Assembly (NCBI RefSeq): GCF_025631005.1
Contig: NZ_JAOTPL010000001.1
Location: forward strand, 62,001 to 126,000
Reading direction: 5' to 3'
Length of the DNA stretch: 64,000 nucleotides
From: Haoranjiania flava
GTDB lineage: Bacteria > Bacteroidota > Bacteroidia > Chitinophagales > Chitinophagaceae
The notes below the pieces were generated by a model. That model was given only the letters and a program-made list of their open reading frames with translations, did no database searches and had not been told where the DNA came from. The translations under genes were made by a program, and so were the position numbers. This document shows, one piece after another, positions 42,964 through 51,510 of the stretch; position 1 is the stretch's first letter, and each line of letters starts with the position of its first letter.

Positions 42964-43908
42964 ATGAGTAAGAATATATATTTTGGTTTAATAATGATCT
43001 TAACGTTTGCCTGCTCACCCAAGGTAGTCACGGTAAAGTCTCCGCCGGAGGTTAAGATAGTAGAAAAAGAGGTAATAAAATACGTTGAGCGACGCGTGCC
43101 ATTGAGTGCAAGAGATCAGAAATACCTGGATGATGCGCTCAGGACAGACTCACAATACAACAACCGAAACTGGGAATATGCACGCCAGGCAAAGGACCTG
43201 GCAAACATTATTGCACGTCCGCCGGCTATTGTACACCTGGATAATGTGAACTTTGGACAATTTGAAGGAACCTATAATTTTAATTTAAGGCGCCCCAACA
43301 TGGTGATCATTCACCATACTGCGCAGAACAGTTGCGAACAGACCATCAGAACATTTCAGCTTACACGCACGCAGGTAAGCGCACACTATGTTATATGCCG
43401 CAACGGCACCATCTTTCAGATGCTGAACGATCATTTGCGTGCATGGCACGCTGGTAATGGCTCGTGGGGAAATATTACAGAAATCAATTCCAGCTCTATT
43501 GGCATTGAACTGGACAACAATGGCACCGAACCCTTCCAGGAAGCGCAGATACAGTCATTGATAAAGCTGCTGGGTCATTTAAAAAAATCATACAACATAC
43601 CCGCAAAAAACTTTATAGGTCACAGCGATATAGCCCCTACCAGGAAAAATGACCCCAGTACCAAATTTCCCTGGAAACGGCTTGCAGAAGCAGGTTTTGG
43701 CATCTGGTATGTAGATAATCCGTACCTGGTGGTACCTCCCGATTTCAATGAGCTGCAGGCTTTAAGGATTATCGGCTACAATATTGATGATCCAGGCGCT
43801 GCTATTATTGCCTTCCGCCGGCATTTTTGTGCAAGTGAGTCTAAATCCAATACCCTCACCCCGACTGAAAAAAGAATTTTATTCCAGGTTTACACGAAAT
43901 TTATGTAG
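42964..43908 (+). CDS. Peptidoglycan-recognition/N-acetylmuramoyl-L-alanine amidase lipoprotein (Amidase_2)
   Basis: 314 residues with a lipoprotein signal (LIMILTFACSPK, Cys18). After a coiled linker the Amidase_2 domain (about 100-250) shows the zinc ligands in MVIIHHTAQNSCEQTIRTF, the HLRAWHAGNGSWG block and GHSDIAPTRKNDPSTKFPW with the last ligand. The C-terminal 60 residues (YNIDDPGAAIIAFRRHFC) resemble a peptidoglycan-binding tail. It would cleave the amide between MurNAc and L-Ala in the envelope; AmpD-like recycling is less likely because of the lipid anchor. Confidence 0.9.
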   Translation: MSKNIYFGLIMILTFACSPKVVTVKSPPEVKIVEKEVIKYVERRVPLSARDQKYLDDALRTDSQYNNRNWEYARQAKDLANIIARPPAIVHLDNVNFGQFEGTYNFNLRRPNMVIIHHTAQNSCEQTIRTFQLTRTQVSAHYVICRNGTIFQMLNDHLRAWHAGNGSWGNITEINSSSIGIELDNNGTEPFQEAQIQSLIKLLGHLKKSYNIPAKNFIGHSDIAPTRKNDPSTKFPWKRLAEAGFGIWYVDNPYLVVPPDFNELQALRIIGYNIDDPGAAIIAFRRHFCASESKSNTLTPTEKRILFQVYTKFM

Positions 43909-44336
43909 GATAGCTGTTCTACCCTGTTCAAGAATATTACATTGAAAAAGCCGGAAGGAATGCGGCTGGTTTGCATGTTGGTATAAAACCAACCGTTAAC
44001 AGGTTTTCTTTCTAATAAATTTTACGGTTTTCATACAAGATTTCCTTCACCACTCAAATTATCCTGCACAATATTAAAAACACAATTATAAAACAATTTC
44101 TGCTGAAAGCGCCTCAGCGTTTGTGTTTCAAGCAACCTGTCATCAAATGAATACGGCTGCCTGTGACTATACTTTGGGCAGCAGGTACAGCAACGCGGTT
44201 ATCAAATTAAAATAGAATTATGTGAAGAGAAATTTTGATGTAACAGAAGTGCAGCATTTCCTGAAACACAACTGTTAGCAAGCATAAGTATAAAAAATAA
44301 TCTTTTTAAAGTCCATAGTCCTTAGATGATTTGGAC
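43909..44336. other. Intergenic region with nested inverted repeats (possible structured RNA)
   Basis: No protein gene. A perfect 10-bp pair TTGTGTTTCA (44121-44130) / TGAAACACAA (44262-44271) encloses ACCT (44135-44138) / AGGT (44183-44186) and GCTGCC (44156-44161) / GGCAGC (44177-44182). The helices are nested and compatible. No known RNA family matches, and no promoter at its 5' end was identified. Confidence 0.35.
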
Positions 44337-44344
44337 TATCTTTG
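44337..44344 (+). promoter_or_regulatory. -7 box of adk
   Basis: TATCTTTG, an exact TAnnTTTG, ends 19 nt before the adk ATG. Just upstream, AGTCCA (44310-44315) and TGGACT (44332-44337) form a 6-bp dyad that overlaps the box. No good -33 TTG. Confidence 0.6.
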
Positions 44345-44363
44345 CATTTGAAATTTTTTATTA

Positions 44364-44957
44364 ATGTTCAACATCATCATATTTGGCCCACCGGGTTGCG
44401 GTAAAGGAACTCAAAGTGAGAAAATAATCAAGAAATATGGCCTGAAGCATTTAAGCACAGGAGAGATACTGCGCGACGAGATTTGTGCCAAGACACCGCT
44501 GGGCAGAGAAGCACAAAACTTCATGGACAAAGGATTGTTTGTGCCGGATGAAGTTGTGATAGGCATGATCAGCACCGCGCTGGAAAAAAACCGTGATGCA
44601 AAGGGCTTTCTGCTCGACGGCTTTCCACGTACGGTTTCCCAGGCTGAGGCTTTGGATAAATTGCTAAAGCTAAATGCTATGGACATTGATGTGGTAATAC
44701 TGTTAGATGTGGAAGAGGAAGAATCTGTAAGAAGGATCTTAAAACGTGGCGAAACTTCGGGAAGAAGCGACGATACCAGCGAAGAAATTATTCGCGAAAG
44801 AATAAAAATATACAAGAATAAAACAGCCCCTGTTGCTGATTATTACCGTGCGCAAAATAAGGTGAAGACTGTAAAAGGCACCGGAGAAATAGACGATATT
44901 TTTGCCGCGATCTCCCAAACGGTAGACATACTGCAAGGCGCAAAGCAAGCCAGCTAA
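44364..44957 (+). CDS. adk: Adenylate kinase
   Basis: 197 residues, the short-LID type. P-loop GPPGCGKGT (residues 8-16), AMP-binding HLSTGEILRDEI, DGFPRT near residue 83, and a short LID (RILKRGETSGRSDDTSEEIIRERI) with no zinc cysteines. Interconverts ATP+AMP and 2 ADP. Monocistronic, with a -7 box upstream and a clear terminator downstream. Confidence 0.97.
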   Translation: MFNIIIFGPPGCGKGTQSEKIIKKYGLKHLSTGEILRDEICAKTPLGREAQNFMDKGLFVPDEVVIGMISTALEKNRDAKGFLLDGFPRTVSQAEALDKLLKLNAMDIDVVILLDVEEEESVRRILKRGETSGRSDDTSEEIIRERIKIYKNKTAPVADYYRAQNKVKTVKGTGEIDDIFAAISQTVDILQGAKQAS

Positions 44958-44979
44958 CAGCAATAAATAATTTTATTTT

Positions 44980-45012
44980 AAACATCCGCAGCCACCCGCT
45001 TGCGGATGTTTT
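44980..45012 (+). terminator. Intrinsic terminator after adk
   Basis: AAACATCCGCA / TGCGGATGTTTT with a 10-nt loop: an 11-bp stem with a T-tract, 22 nt past the stop. Confidence 0.9.
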
Positions 45013-45531
45013 ATGCCAGTTCTGACCAATAAAAAATTAATCATGTTGTTATATGAAGCGGCTTCGCCTCATATAGTAATTCTACTGTCCTCGGCGATGG
45101 CCTTTTGATTACATTATTCTCCAAATAATCTTATCTGTAATTCACTATTCACTACATAGAAAAGACTATTGACCATAACGTACACAACAATTGTAGAAGG
45201 GTTACCGGTAAGTTTGCTGGCAGAAGCAGGATAACTAATAAGAAAATGGCGCGGGCTTTGAGATTCATTTTTTCATACGCTTGCAAGCTGACTGACTAAA
45301 GATATTTGATTCTCTGCAAGCTATAATTATCAGTTGCTACTGGCCCATTCAAAGAACTGTGGCATCTTCGAAGTTTCTATAAAATCAACATGATATAATC
45401 TTTTGAACTGTGGTACAGTGCAAAGACTTTATTCAATTAAAAAACTTATGCCAATAACTTTTGTTCTGATTTTATTTTAAAAATTCTGCGGCCATCATGT
45501 TGTGGATTTTTTTATATTACTTTTGCCCGCA
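45013..45531. other. Intergenic region with a bulged hairpin and the EEP -7 box
   Basis: About 520 bp with no supported gene. At 45050-45075, TATATGA / TCATATA encloses GGC-TTC-GCC with a 3-nt bulge, a stable isolated hairpin. TACTTTTG at 45518-45525 matches TAnnTTTG and ends 6 nt before the ATG of the EEP gene. A TTG at 45500-45502 gives a 15-bp spacer, shorter than ideal. The rest is AT-rich with nothing recognised. Confidence 0.5.
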
Positions 45532-46617
45532 ATGAGAAAAGCAATAAAATACTCATGGCTGATAGCGCTGTGCTGCCTGTTTGCAGCTTATCTTCTGTCC
45601 TGTGCCAGCGCCTTTCTTTCTCCGCAAACATTTAGCTGGAGCAATTTTTTCTCCATCGGGTTTCCCTATTTGTTTGCTGCAGCGCTGGTGGCTGCTGTGT
45701 TCCAGGCTGCTATTTCACGCAAAGGAATGTACCTGGTACTTTTTGTTCTGGCGGCAGGGGCATACAATATGCTCAACCTGATCGGCACAGGGAAATCAAA
45801 CTTCAGCATAGAAAAAAATATAAAAGACCTGCGGGTTCTTACCTGGAACGTGGAAACTTTTAAGTCTGAAAACCATTCCGGCGGAGACAGCTCGGTAATA
45901 AGCCAATACCTGGAAGTGATAGAGCAGTATCTGCCCGATGTAATTTGCCTGCAGGAATATACAGAAGATTTTTCGCCGGGCAGCGCTGCCAACTTTTTTG
46001 AAAAGCGCCTTGCGAAAAATGGTTACACATTTAAGGAAACCATTGCGGATAGTACAGTTACGGAAAATGGTACTGTGCCCAATGGTGCAGGACTGGCAAT
46101 TTATTCCAGGTTGCCCGTTAAAAACAAACAGGCAGCGGCCTTTTACTCCGGTGAAGGCATCAGGCATATGCTTTCGGTCGATATTGCATACAGGGGGCAA
46201 ATGGTAAACGTAAACACACTGCACCTGCTCTCTTACCAGATCGATAAGCATAAGGAAGCCTTTCAAAAAGAGTCAACACTGAAGTATACACTGCGAAGGC
46301 TGATCAATGTATCTAAAGGACAGCAACGGCAGGCAGAAGAATATATGGCCTCTATGCATACGAAACATCCAAAGATCATCTGCGGCGATTTTAATAATGT
46401 GCCTACGAGCTACATCTACAACATGGTGAAGAAAAATATGCAGGATGTATTCCTGAAAGGAGCAAGTGGCTTCGGCATTACGTTTCCGAACTTCCTTAGG
46501 ACGCTGCGCATCGATTTTATTTTTGCAGACAAGCGCATACAGGTATCGCAAACGAAGATCATTGCCACATCTGTGTCTGATCACTATCCGCTGGTAACAG
46601 ATATTTCCCTGCGATGA
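45532..46617 (+). CDS. Membrane-anchored endonuclease/exonuclease/phosphatase family protein
   Basis: 361 residues from the ATG at 45532 (MRKAIKYSWLIALCC); an in-frame Met ten codons earlier overlaps the promoter. Three N-terminal hydrophobic helices (about 10-30, 38-60, 64-82) are followed by the EEP domain: LTWNVETF, DVICLQEY, VNTLHLLSYQ, CGDFNNVP, RIDFIFAD, VSDHYPLV. It ends base-to-base with the convergent cysS gene. A paralogue of the same layout lies on the other side of cysS. The catalytic domain is probably periplasmic; substrate unknown. Confidence 0.87.
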   Translation: MRKAIKYSWLIALCCLFAAYLLSCASAFLSPQTFSWSNFFSIGFPYLFAAALVAAVFQAAISRKGMYLVLFVLAAGAYNMLNLIGTGKSNFSIEKNIKDLRVLTWNVETFKSENHSGGDSSVISQYLEVIEQYLPDVICLQEYTEDFSPGSAANFFEKRLAKNGYTFKETIADSTVTENGTVPNGAGLAIYSRLPVKNKQAAAFYSGEGIRHMLSVDIAYRGQMVNVNTLHLLSYQIDKHKEAFQKESTLKYTLRRLINVSKGQQRQAEEYMASMHTKHPKIICGDFNNVPTSYIYNMVKKNMQDVFLKGASGFGITFPNFLRTLRIDFIFADKRIQVSQTKIIATSVSDHYPLVTDISLR

Positions 46618-48123
46618 TTACTGAATGGTATAGCTCATTTCACCGCCTTTCTCATCTTTCAGCACAATGCCTATGGCTGCCAGTTCATTCCTGATCTTAT
46701 CGCTTGTAACGTAGTCTTTATTTGCTTTAGCCTGCTTACGCATATCAATCAGTATTTGCACCACGCCATGCAGATGCTCGCCCCTGTTTTCAGTTAACGG
46801 TTGCAATCCCAGAATATCTTCGATAAATGTTTTTACTTTGTGCTGAAGCAAAGCAAACGTCTGTGAACTCAATGCATTTGCGGGAATGTGTTTATCTTTA
46901 ATACTGTTGATCACCGGTACTATTTCAAACAAGCCGGCTATAACTTTTGCGGTATTAAAATCATCATTCAGAAATTCATCCAGTTCAGCCAGCAGTTGTT
47001 GTATTTTGCTGTCAAGCCCGGTATCAGTAGCTTCTGAAACTTCTGAAGCTGGAAGTTTCTGTAAAGCTTCATTGGCATCCAGCAGCCTCTTCAGGCCTTT
47101 CTCCGAAGCTTTTAAAGCATCATTGCTAAAGTCAAGTGTGGAGCGGTAGTGTGTCTGTAAAATAAAGAAGCGGATGGTCATGGGGTGATAAGCCTGTTCC
47201 AGTTCAGGATGATTGCCTGTAAACAATTCGGTTAGCTTGATCACATTGTTGTAGCTCTTGCCCATCTTCCTTCCGTTGATAGTGATCATGTTGTTGTGCA
47301 TCCAGTAGCGCGCAGGCATCTCGTTGTTGCAAACTACGCTCTGTGCTATTTCACACTCATGGTGCGGAAACTGTAAATCCATACCCCCGCCGTGAATATC
47401 AAATTGCTTCCCCAGATATTTACTGCTCATAGCGGAGCACTCAATATGCCAGCCGGGAAAACCTTCTCCCCAGGGGCTTGCCCAGCGCATGATGTGCTCA
47501 GGGGGTGCACTTTTCCACAAAGCAAAGTCTACGTTGTTGCGCTTCTCTTCCTGGTTGTCGAGCTCACGCGTACCTTCCACAACATCTTCCAGCGTGCGGC
47601 CGCTGAGGATACCGTAAGGCAATTCCTTTTGAGAAAAATCCTCGTTGTATTTCATTACATCAAAATAAACTGAGCCGTTTACTTCATACGCATAGCCGTC
47701 TGCCATGATTTTTTTGATCATTTCTATCTGCTCTACAATGTGGCCCGTGGCTGTAGGTTCTATGTTGGGCGTTAGCGTATTAAACTCCTGCATACCCCAG
47801 TGAAAAAGATCGGTATACTTTTTTACCAGCTCCATAGGCTCCAGCTTTTCAAGAAAAGCTTTGGACGAAATTTTATCTTCGGCTTCCCTTCCCTCTTCTT
47901 CAAAATGCCCGGCATCCGTAATGTTGCGTACATAACGCACCTTGTAGCCCAGGTGGCGGAAATACCTGTTTACCACATCGAATGTGATGTAAGGACGTGC
48001 ATGTCCTAAATGCGACTCGCCGCTAACCGTAGGCCCGCATACATACATGCCTACATAGCCCGGGGTGATGGGTTCAAAAACTTCTTTATTTCTTGTGAGT
48101 GAATTGTATATTTTCAGTTCCAT
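46618..48123 (-). CDS. cysS: Cysteinyl-tRNA synthetase
   Basis: 501 residues. HIGH motif SHLGHARPYITFD with the preceding zinc Cys in YVCGPTV, further zinc ligands in GWHIECSAM and HHECEIAQ, and the KMSKS motif as GRKMGKSYNNVI near residue 280 (Gly in the Ser place). The C-terminal DALR-type helical region ends with VLKDEKGGEMSYTIQ. Its stop directly abuts the stop of the convergent EEP gene. Transcribed in the same direction as the EEP-thioesterase genes upstream with 68 nt between. Confidence 0.97.
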   Translation of the reverse strand: MELKIYNSLTRNKEVFEPITPGYVGMYVCGPTVSGESHLGHARPYITFDVVNRYFRHLGYKVRYVRNITDAGHFEEEGREAEDKISSKAFLEKLEPMELVKKYTDLFHWGMQEFNTLTPNIEPTATGHIVEQIEMIKKIMADGYAYEVNGSVYFDVMKYNEDFSQKELPYGILSGRTLEDVVEGTRELDNQEEKRNNVDFALWKSAPPEHIMRWASPWGEGFPGWHIECSAMSSKYLGKQFDIHGGGMDLQFPHHECEIAQSVVCNNEMPARYWMHNNMITINGRKMGKSYNNVIKLTELFTGNHPELEQAYHPMTIRFFILQTHYRSTLDFSNDALKASEKGLKRLLDANEALQKLPASEVSEATDTGLDSKIQQLLAELDEFLNDDFNTAKVIAGLFEIVPVINSIKDKHIPANALSSQTFALLQHKVKTFIEDILGLQPLTENRGEHLHGVVQILIDMRKQAKANKDYVTSDKIRNELAAIGIVLKDEKGGEMSYTIQ

Positions 48124-48191
48124 AAAATCATTTACCGCTGCTGTTTACGGCTTATTGCGAAGATAAAATTTTTATCAGGATACGCGGCTAA

Positions 48192-49316
48192 TTATTTTAC
48201 CAGGTTCACATCGCATACCAGCAACAGGTGATCGCTGAGATCTTCATCAACCATATCAAACTGGTTGATGATAAAATTGTCATCCGGCAAAATGTAATCA
48301 ATGCGCAAAGTGGGCGCAATGGAATAATAGGTCCTGCCCACGCCCCAGCTCTTCTTTAAAAAAGCATCCTGGTGCTTTCCGCGAATGGTAAAGTATGTAT
48401 AGGAGCCGGGCACATCATTAAAATCGCCGCAGATAATGTTGGGCAATTTTGTACTGTCAACGCTGGCACGGATAATGTCTGCCTGCGTGCCGCGCTTCTG
48501 AAAGGCGCGCTTCATTTTTTTAATGATCCCAACGGAAGCATCCAGCGCCGAGTCTGAACGGTTTTGTATTTTATTAATGCCTTCATAGTCTTCTCGGGAG
48601 AATTTATAAGATTGCAGGTGAATGTTGTACACCCGCAATGTATCGAGATTGTAAAGAATATCCGTATAAATAAAACTCTCGGAAATGCCCGCCGGGTAAG
48701 CTATTTTGCCTGAATCAACAAAGGGATATTTTGAAAAAATTATGCTGCCGGCCTGGTAAAAGCCATTGCGCTTATCAAGGTCTTTGGAGAAGAAGTAGTA
48801 AGGATATTTTTCCGTGAACAGGCCTATGTTATTGGCTTGCTCTCCCTGCGTTTCCGAGTGGTTAAATTCCTGCAGGCAAATAATGTCCGGGTTTAAATCC
48901 ACAATGGTTTGGGCAATCTCTTCGCGGTCGCGCAGGCGCGTCTGTGCATTGCTGGTAGTGCCGTACATGCTGCCCACATTCCAGCTTACGATTCGCAAGC
49001 CTTCTTTTTTTTCAAGGTCTTTGGTAAAAATGGTTTTAAAACGAAACGCAAAAGCGGCATCAAGCTGCTGCCAGCCGATCAAAAGACTGATCAGGGGTAT
49101 CAGCGACAGCCTCGGCTTCATAGCCAGCCAGAAAATAAACGCAAAAACCAGCAATATAGCCAGGTATGGTATAGTAAGGCTTAAAAAACTGCCGGGCCAG
49201 AACTTGCCGGGGTTGATAAATGAAGCCACACATGCCAGCAGAAACAAAAGCGCTATCGGCACAGTAAGAAAAATAAAAAAACCTTTTACAAACTTCCTGA
49301 TAAATCTGAATATCAT
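48192..49316 (-). CDS. Membrane-anchored endonuclease/exonuclease/phosphatase family protein (paralogue)
   Basis: 374 residues. N-terminal helices at about 10-32, 40-62 and 67-85, then the EEP core: IVSWNVGSM, IICLQEFN, YNIHLQSYKF, ICGDFNDVPGSYTY, RIDYILPDD, LSDHLLLVCD. Same domain order as 45532-46617, including the SKGQ/KKM-rich region before CGDFN, so the two are paralogues flanking cysS. It lies 15 nt downstream of the thioesterase gene and probably belongs to that transcript. Substrate unknown. Confidence 0.87.
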   Translation of the reverse strand: MIFRFIRKFVKGFFIFLTVPIALLFLLACVASFINPGKFWPGSFLSLTIPYLAILLVFAFIFWLAMKPRLSLIPLISLLIGWQQLDAAFAFRFKTIFTKDLEKKEGLRIVSWNVGSMYGTTSNAQTRLRDREEIAQTIVDLNPDIICLQEFNHSETQGEQANNIGLFTEKYPYYFFSKDLDKRNGFYQAGSIIFSKYPFVDSGKIAYPAGISESFIYTDILYNLDTLRVYNIHLQSYKFSREDYEGINKIQNRSDSALDASVGIIKKMKRAFQKRGTQADIIRASVDSTKLPNIICGDFNDVPGSYTYFTIRGKHQDAFLKKSWGVGRTYYSIAPTLRIDYILPDDNFIINQFDMVDEDLSDHLLLVCDVNLVK

Positions 49317-49331
49317 GCAAGTAAAGATAAC

Positions 49332-49766
49332 TTATTTAATCAAACCATCTTTATCCTCTGCAAAATAAGGCAGCAACGCGCTGTACATTTCGCCTGGCAT
49401 CTGCGTCTTGCTCCAGTTGCCTTTTTTCAAAAAAAACAATGTGACCTTTCCCACAGTGAGCAATTTTTGCTGCTCGTTAAATATTTCCACATCAAAAACA
49501 ATCTTATGATCTTTCGGCAGGTTTCTGATGCTTGTGTTGATGGTGAGCAGCTCATCATACTTGGCAGGCCTGATGTATTTTATATTCAGCTCGGTCACAG
49601 GCAGCATGATGCCCTGCTCCTCTATCTTCTTATAGCTGAAACCCAGCGCACGTATAGCTTCTACCCTGCCAACCTCAAAGTACTGGGCATAGTTTCCGTA
49701 ATAGACCACGCCCATTTGGTCAGTCTCTGCATAGCGTACGCGTATTTGTGTTGTTGATGTGTACAT
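49332..49766 (-). CDS. Acyl-CoA thioesterase, YbgC/4HBT hot-dog family
   Basis: 144 residues. RVRYAETDQMGVVYYGNYAQYFEVGRVEAIR is the 4-hydroxybenzoyl-CoA thioesterase signature with the catalytic Asp16 (ETD). The rest follows the single hot-dog fold (LNIKYIRPAKYDELLTINTSI, KIVFDVEIFNEQQKLLTVGKVTLFFL). Cleaves acyl-CoA or acyl-ACP thioesters in the cytoplasm. It starts 1 nt after the stop of the small gene upstream. Confidence 0.92.
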   Translation of the reverse strand: MYTSTTQIRVRYAETDQMGVVYYGNYAQYFEVGRVEAIRALGFSYKKIEEQGIMLPVTELNIKYIRPAKYDELLTINTSIRNLPKDHKIVFDVEIFNEQQKLLTVGKVTLFFLKKGNWSKTQMPGEMYSALLPYFAEDKDGLIK

Positions 49767-49767
49767 A

Positions 49768-50073
49768 TTACCATTTTTCTGCGTTAGCCTGGTCCGAGAA
49801 ATTTTTAAAACTATCCCGGCTTATGGCTTTTTGTTTTTCTCTTTCCAATATCATTTCTGCCATGAGCCTGCCGGCATCTTCCTTATCCCTCAGCCGTTGT
49901 TTTAATTGGTTTTCATCAATATCCAGGCGGTAAAGTATATGCAAAAGTTTTTGAAAGTCTGTATGTATAAGCATGTTAATCTCTGCCGCCAGAAATGCTG
50001 TAAGCCACTGTTCATCTGGGTTTTCAAAGGTATTTTGTATTTGAAAAGCCTCAAATATCTTTGCTGGATCCAT
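49768..50073 (-). CDS. Conserved hypothetical protein of 101 residues
   Basis: Starts at the ATG giving MDPAKIFEAFQIQNTF; a longer frame to 50139 is open but covers the divergent promoter. All-helical, with LAAEINMLIHTDFQKLLHILYRLDIDENQLKQRL and a charged C-terminal helix (AEMILEREKQKAISRDSF). Similar short proteins are frequent in Bacteroidota next to metabolic genes; function unknown to me. Divergent from the TetR gene; 82 bp separate the two starts. Confidence 0.72.
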   Translation of the reverse strand: MDPAKIFEAFQIQNTFENPDEQWLTAFLAAEINMLIHTDFQKLLHILYRLDIDENQLKQRLRDKEDAGRLMAEMILEREKQKAISRDSFKNFSDQANAEKW

Positions 50074-50104
50074 GCTAAGTTTTATAATTTCAGCAAGATA
50101 GGTC

Positions 50105-50146
50105 AAAATACTAACGAATTTCGTATTTTTGCCTAACAAAAGTTAG
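50105..50146. promoter_or_regulatory. TetR-type dyads over the divergent promoter region
   Basis: AAAATAC (50105-50111) / GTATTTT (50123-50129) flank a CGAATTTCG core, and CTAAC-AAAA-GTTAG (50133-50146) is a second perfect dyad. TATTTTTG at 50124-50131, an exact -7 box for the TetR gene, overlaps the first and touches the second. This is where an autorepressor would bind. Confidence 0.5.
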
Positions 50147-50155
50147 AGAAAAATT

Positions 50156-50746
50156 ATGGCTAGGATCAAAACCGACAAAGACGTTACAAAAAAAGATGTG
50201 ATACTTATGGCTGCTGCCAGCTTGTTTCGTGAAAAAGGCTATAAAGCCGCAAGCATGCGCGACCTGGCTGAAAAAGTAGGAATTGAAGCGGCCAGCTTAT
50301 ACAACCACATTCGTTCGAAAACAGAACTGCTGCATGATATATGTTTTAACTCCGCTAATCTGTACTGGGAGCACATTATCCAGGTAGAGCGTTCAGACAT
50401 GAGCCAGTTGCAAAAAGTAGAGACCATCTTACGGTTCCAGATCAAACAAATGATTGAGCATTTTGATGAAAGGCTGGTGGCAGACAGGGAATGGAACCAT
50501 CTTACTGAGCCCTACCTCACTAACTATGAAACCCAAAGGCACAATTATCGCAAGCGTTTGAACGAGATCATCACACTGGGCGTAAAAAACGGCGAGATCA
50601 AAGAAGTGAATGTACCATCCACGATATGGCTGCTGCTGCATGCTATCAGCGGTATTGAATCCTGGCACCGCTCAAAAACCAAGATTGAACCCGAATTGCT
50701 GGAAGAAAATATGATCGCGATCCTGATCGGCGGATTGAAGAAATAA
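50156..50746 (+). CDS. TetR/AcrR family transcriptional regulator
   Basis: 196 residues. The HTH lies in residues 14-60 (ILMAAASLFREKGYKAASMRDLAEKVGIEAASLYNHIRSKTELL), with the recognition helix AASLYNHI. The ligand-binding part fits the TetR_C domain seen in regulators of fatty-acid and thioester metabolism (KicD/FadR-like). Divergent from an operon with an acyl-CoA thioesterase, so control by an acyl-CoA is a fair guess. Its stop abuts the stop of rnhA with no gap. Confidence 0.9.
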   Translation: MARIKTDKDVTKKDVILMAAASLFREKGYKAASMRDLAEKVGIEAASLYNHIRSKTELLHDICFNSANLYWEHIIQVERSDMSQLQKVETILRFQIKQMIEHFDERLVADREWNHLTEPYLTNYETQRHNYRKRLNEIITLGVKNGEIKEVNVPSTIWLLLHAISGIESWHRSKTKIEPELLEENMIAILIGGLKK

Positions 50747-51223
50747 TCACAGCGAAGTTAACCCTAAAGTAGCTTCAAATCCTTCATCTGGCAACAGGTT
50801 GCTGCCATCGGCAGCTTTAGTAGCCAGCTCATCGCATCGGTTGTTGTAAATGTTATCTGCATGCCCTTTTACCCAATAAAAATGTATGGAAAAAGGTTTG
50901 GCAATTTCATAATATTGCATCCAAAGGTCCTTGTTTTTCTTTCCGCCTGCAAAGTTGGTATCTATCCATTTTTTAAGCCAGCCTTTTTGTACAGCATTTA
51001 CCACATATTGAGAATCTGTGTAAAGATGCACTGCTTCATCGGTTCTTTTCAGCGCTTGCAAAGCTTTAATGACTGCCAGCAACTCCATACGGTTGTTGGT
51101 AGTAAGCCGGTATCCCTGCGATAATTCTTTCCTTACATTGCCATACAGCATTACCACGCCATAACCGCCCGGGCCGGGATTTCCGCGGGAAGCGCCATCT
51201 GTATAGATCATCAGTTTTGCCAT
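50747..51223 (-). CDS. rnhA: Ribonuclease HI
   Basis: 158 residues. Catalytic residues D9 (IYTDGASRGNPGPGG), E47 (NNRMELLAVIKAL), D70 (LYTDSQYV) and D131 (NNRCDELA), with the handle region WLKKWIDTNFAGGKKNKDLW and H121 in VKGHAD. Removes RNA from RNA-DNA hybrids. A TATTTTTG box lies 11 nt upstream of the ATG (51242-51235). Confidence 0.97.
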   Translation of the reverse strand: MAKLMIYTDGASRGNPGPGGYGVVMLYGNVRKELSQGYRLTTNNRMELLAVIKALQALKRTDEAVHLYTDSQYVVNAVQKGWLKKWIDTNFAGGKKNKDLWMQYYEIAKPFSIHFYWVKGHADNIYNNRCDELATKAADGSNLLPDEGFEATLGLTSL

Positions 51224-51454
51224 AATTTATCCACCAAAAATATAAACATTATGGCACACAATGAAAATCAGGATGACATACGGCATTGATTTTATATATC
51301 CTTAAAAAATAAATTTGTGGTTTTTAAAAAATGGTGTAACATTGCACTCGAAAACATCTTTGACAATATATCGACTTGTAAAAAGCTTCGCTAAACAGTT
51401 GTTTTCTCAAAAAAAATCAACCGAAATTTATTAAAATTTTATCTCCTTAAAAAA

Positions 51455-51470
51455 TTTCCCTTCCGGGAAA
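51455..51470 (+). promoter_or_regulatory. Hairpin in the rho leader
   Basis: TTTCCC-TTCC-GGGAAA, flanked by A/T pairs, lies 40 nt upstream of the rho ATG in an AT-rich, C-containing leader. CATCTTTG near 51350 is one base off a -7 box and would give a leader of about 150 nt. Rho is autoregulated through its leader in enterobacteria; here that is only an analogy. Confidence 0.35.
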
Positions 51471-51510
51471 ATTCATTTGATGACTTAATCAAACAAGCAC
51501 TAAGAAATTT

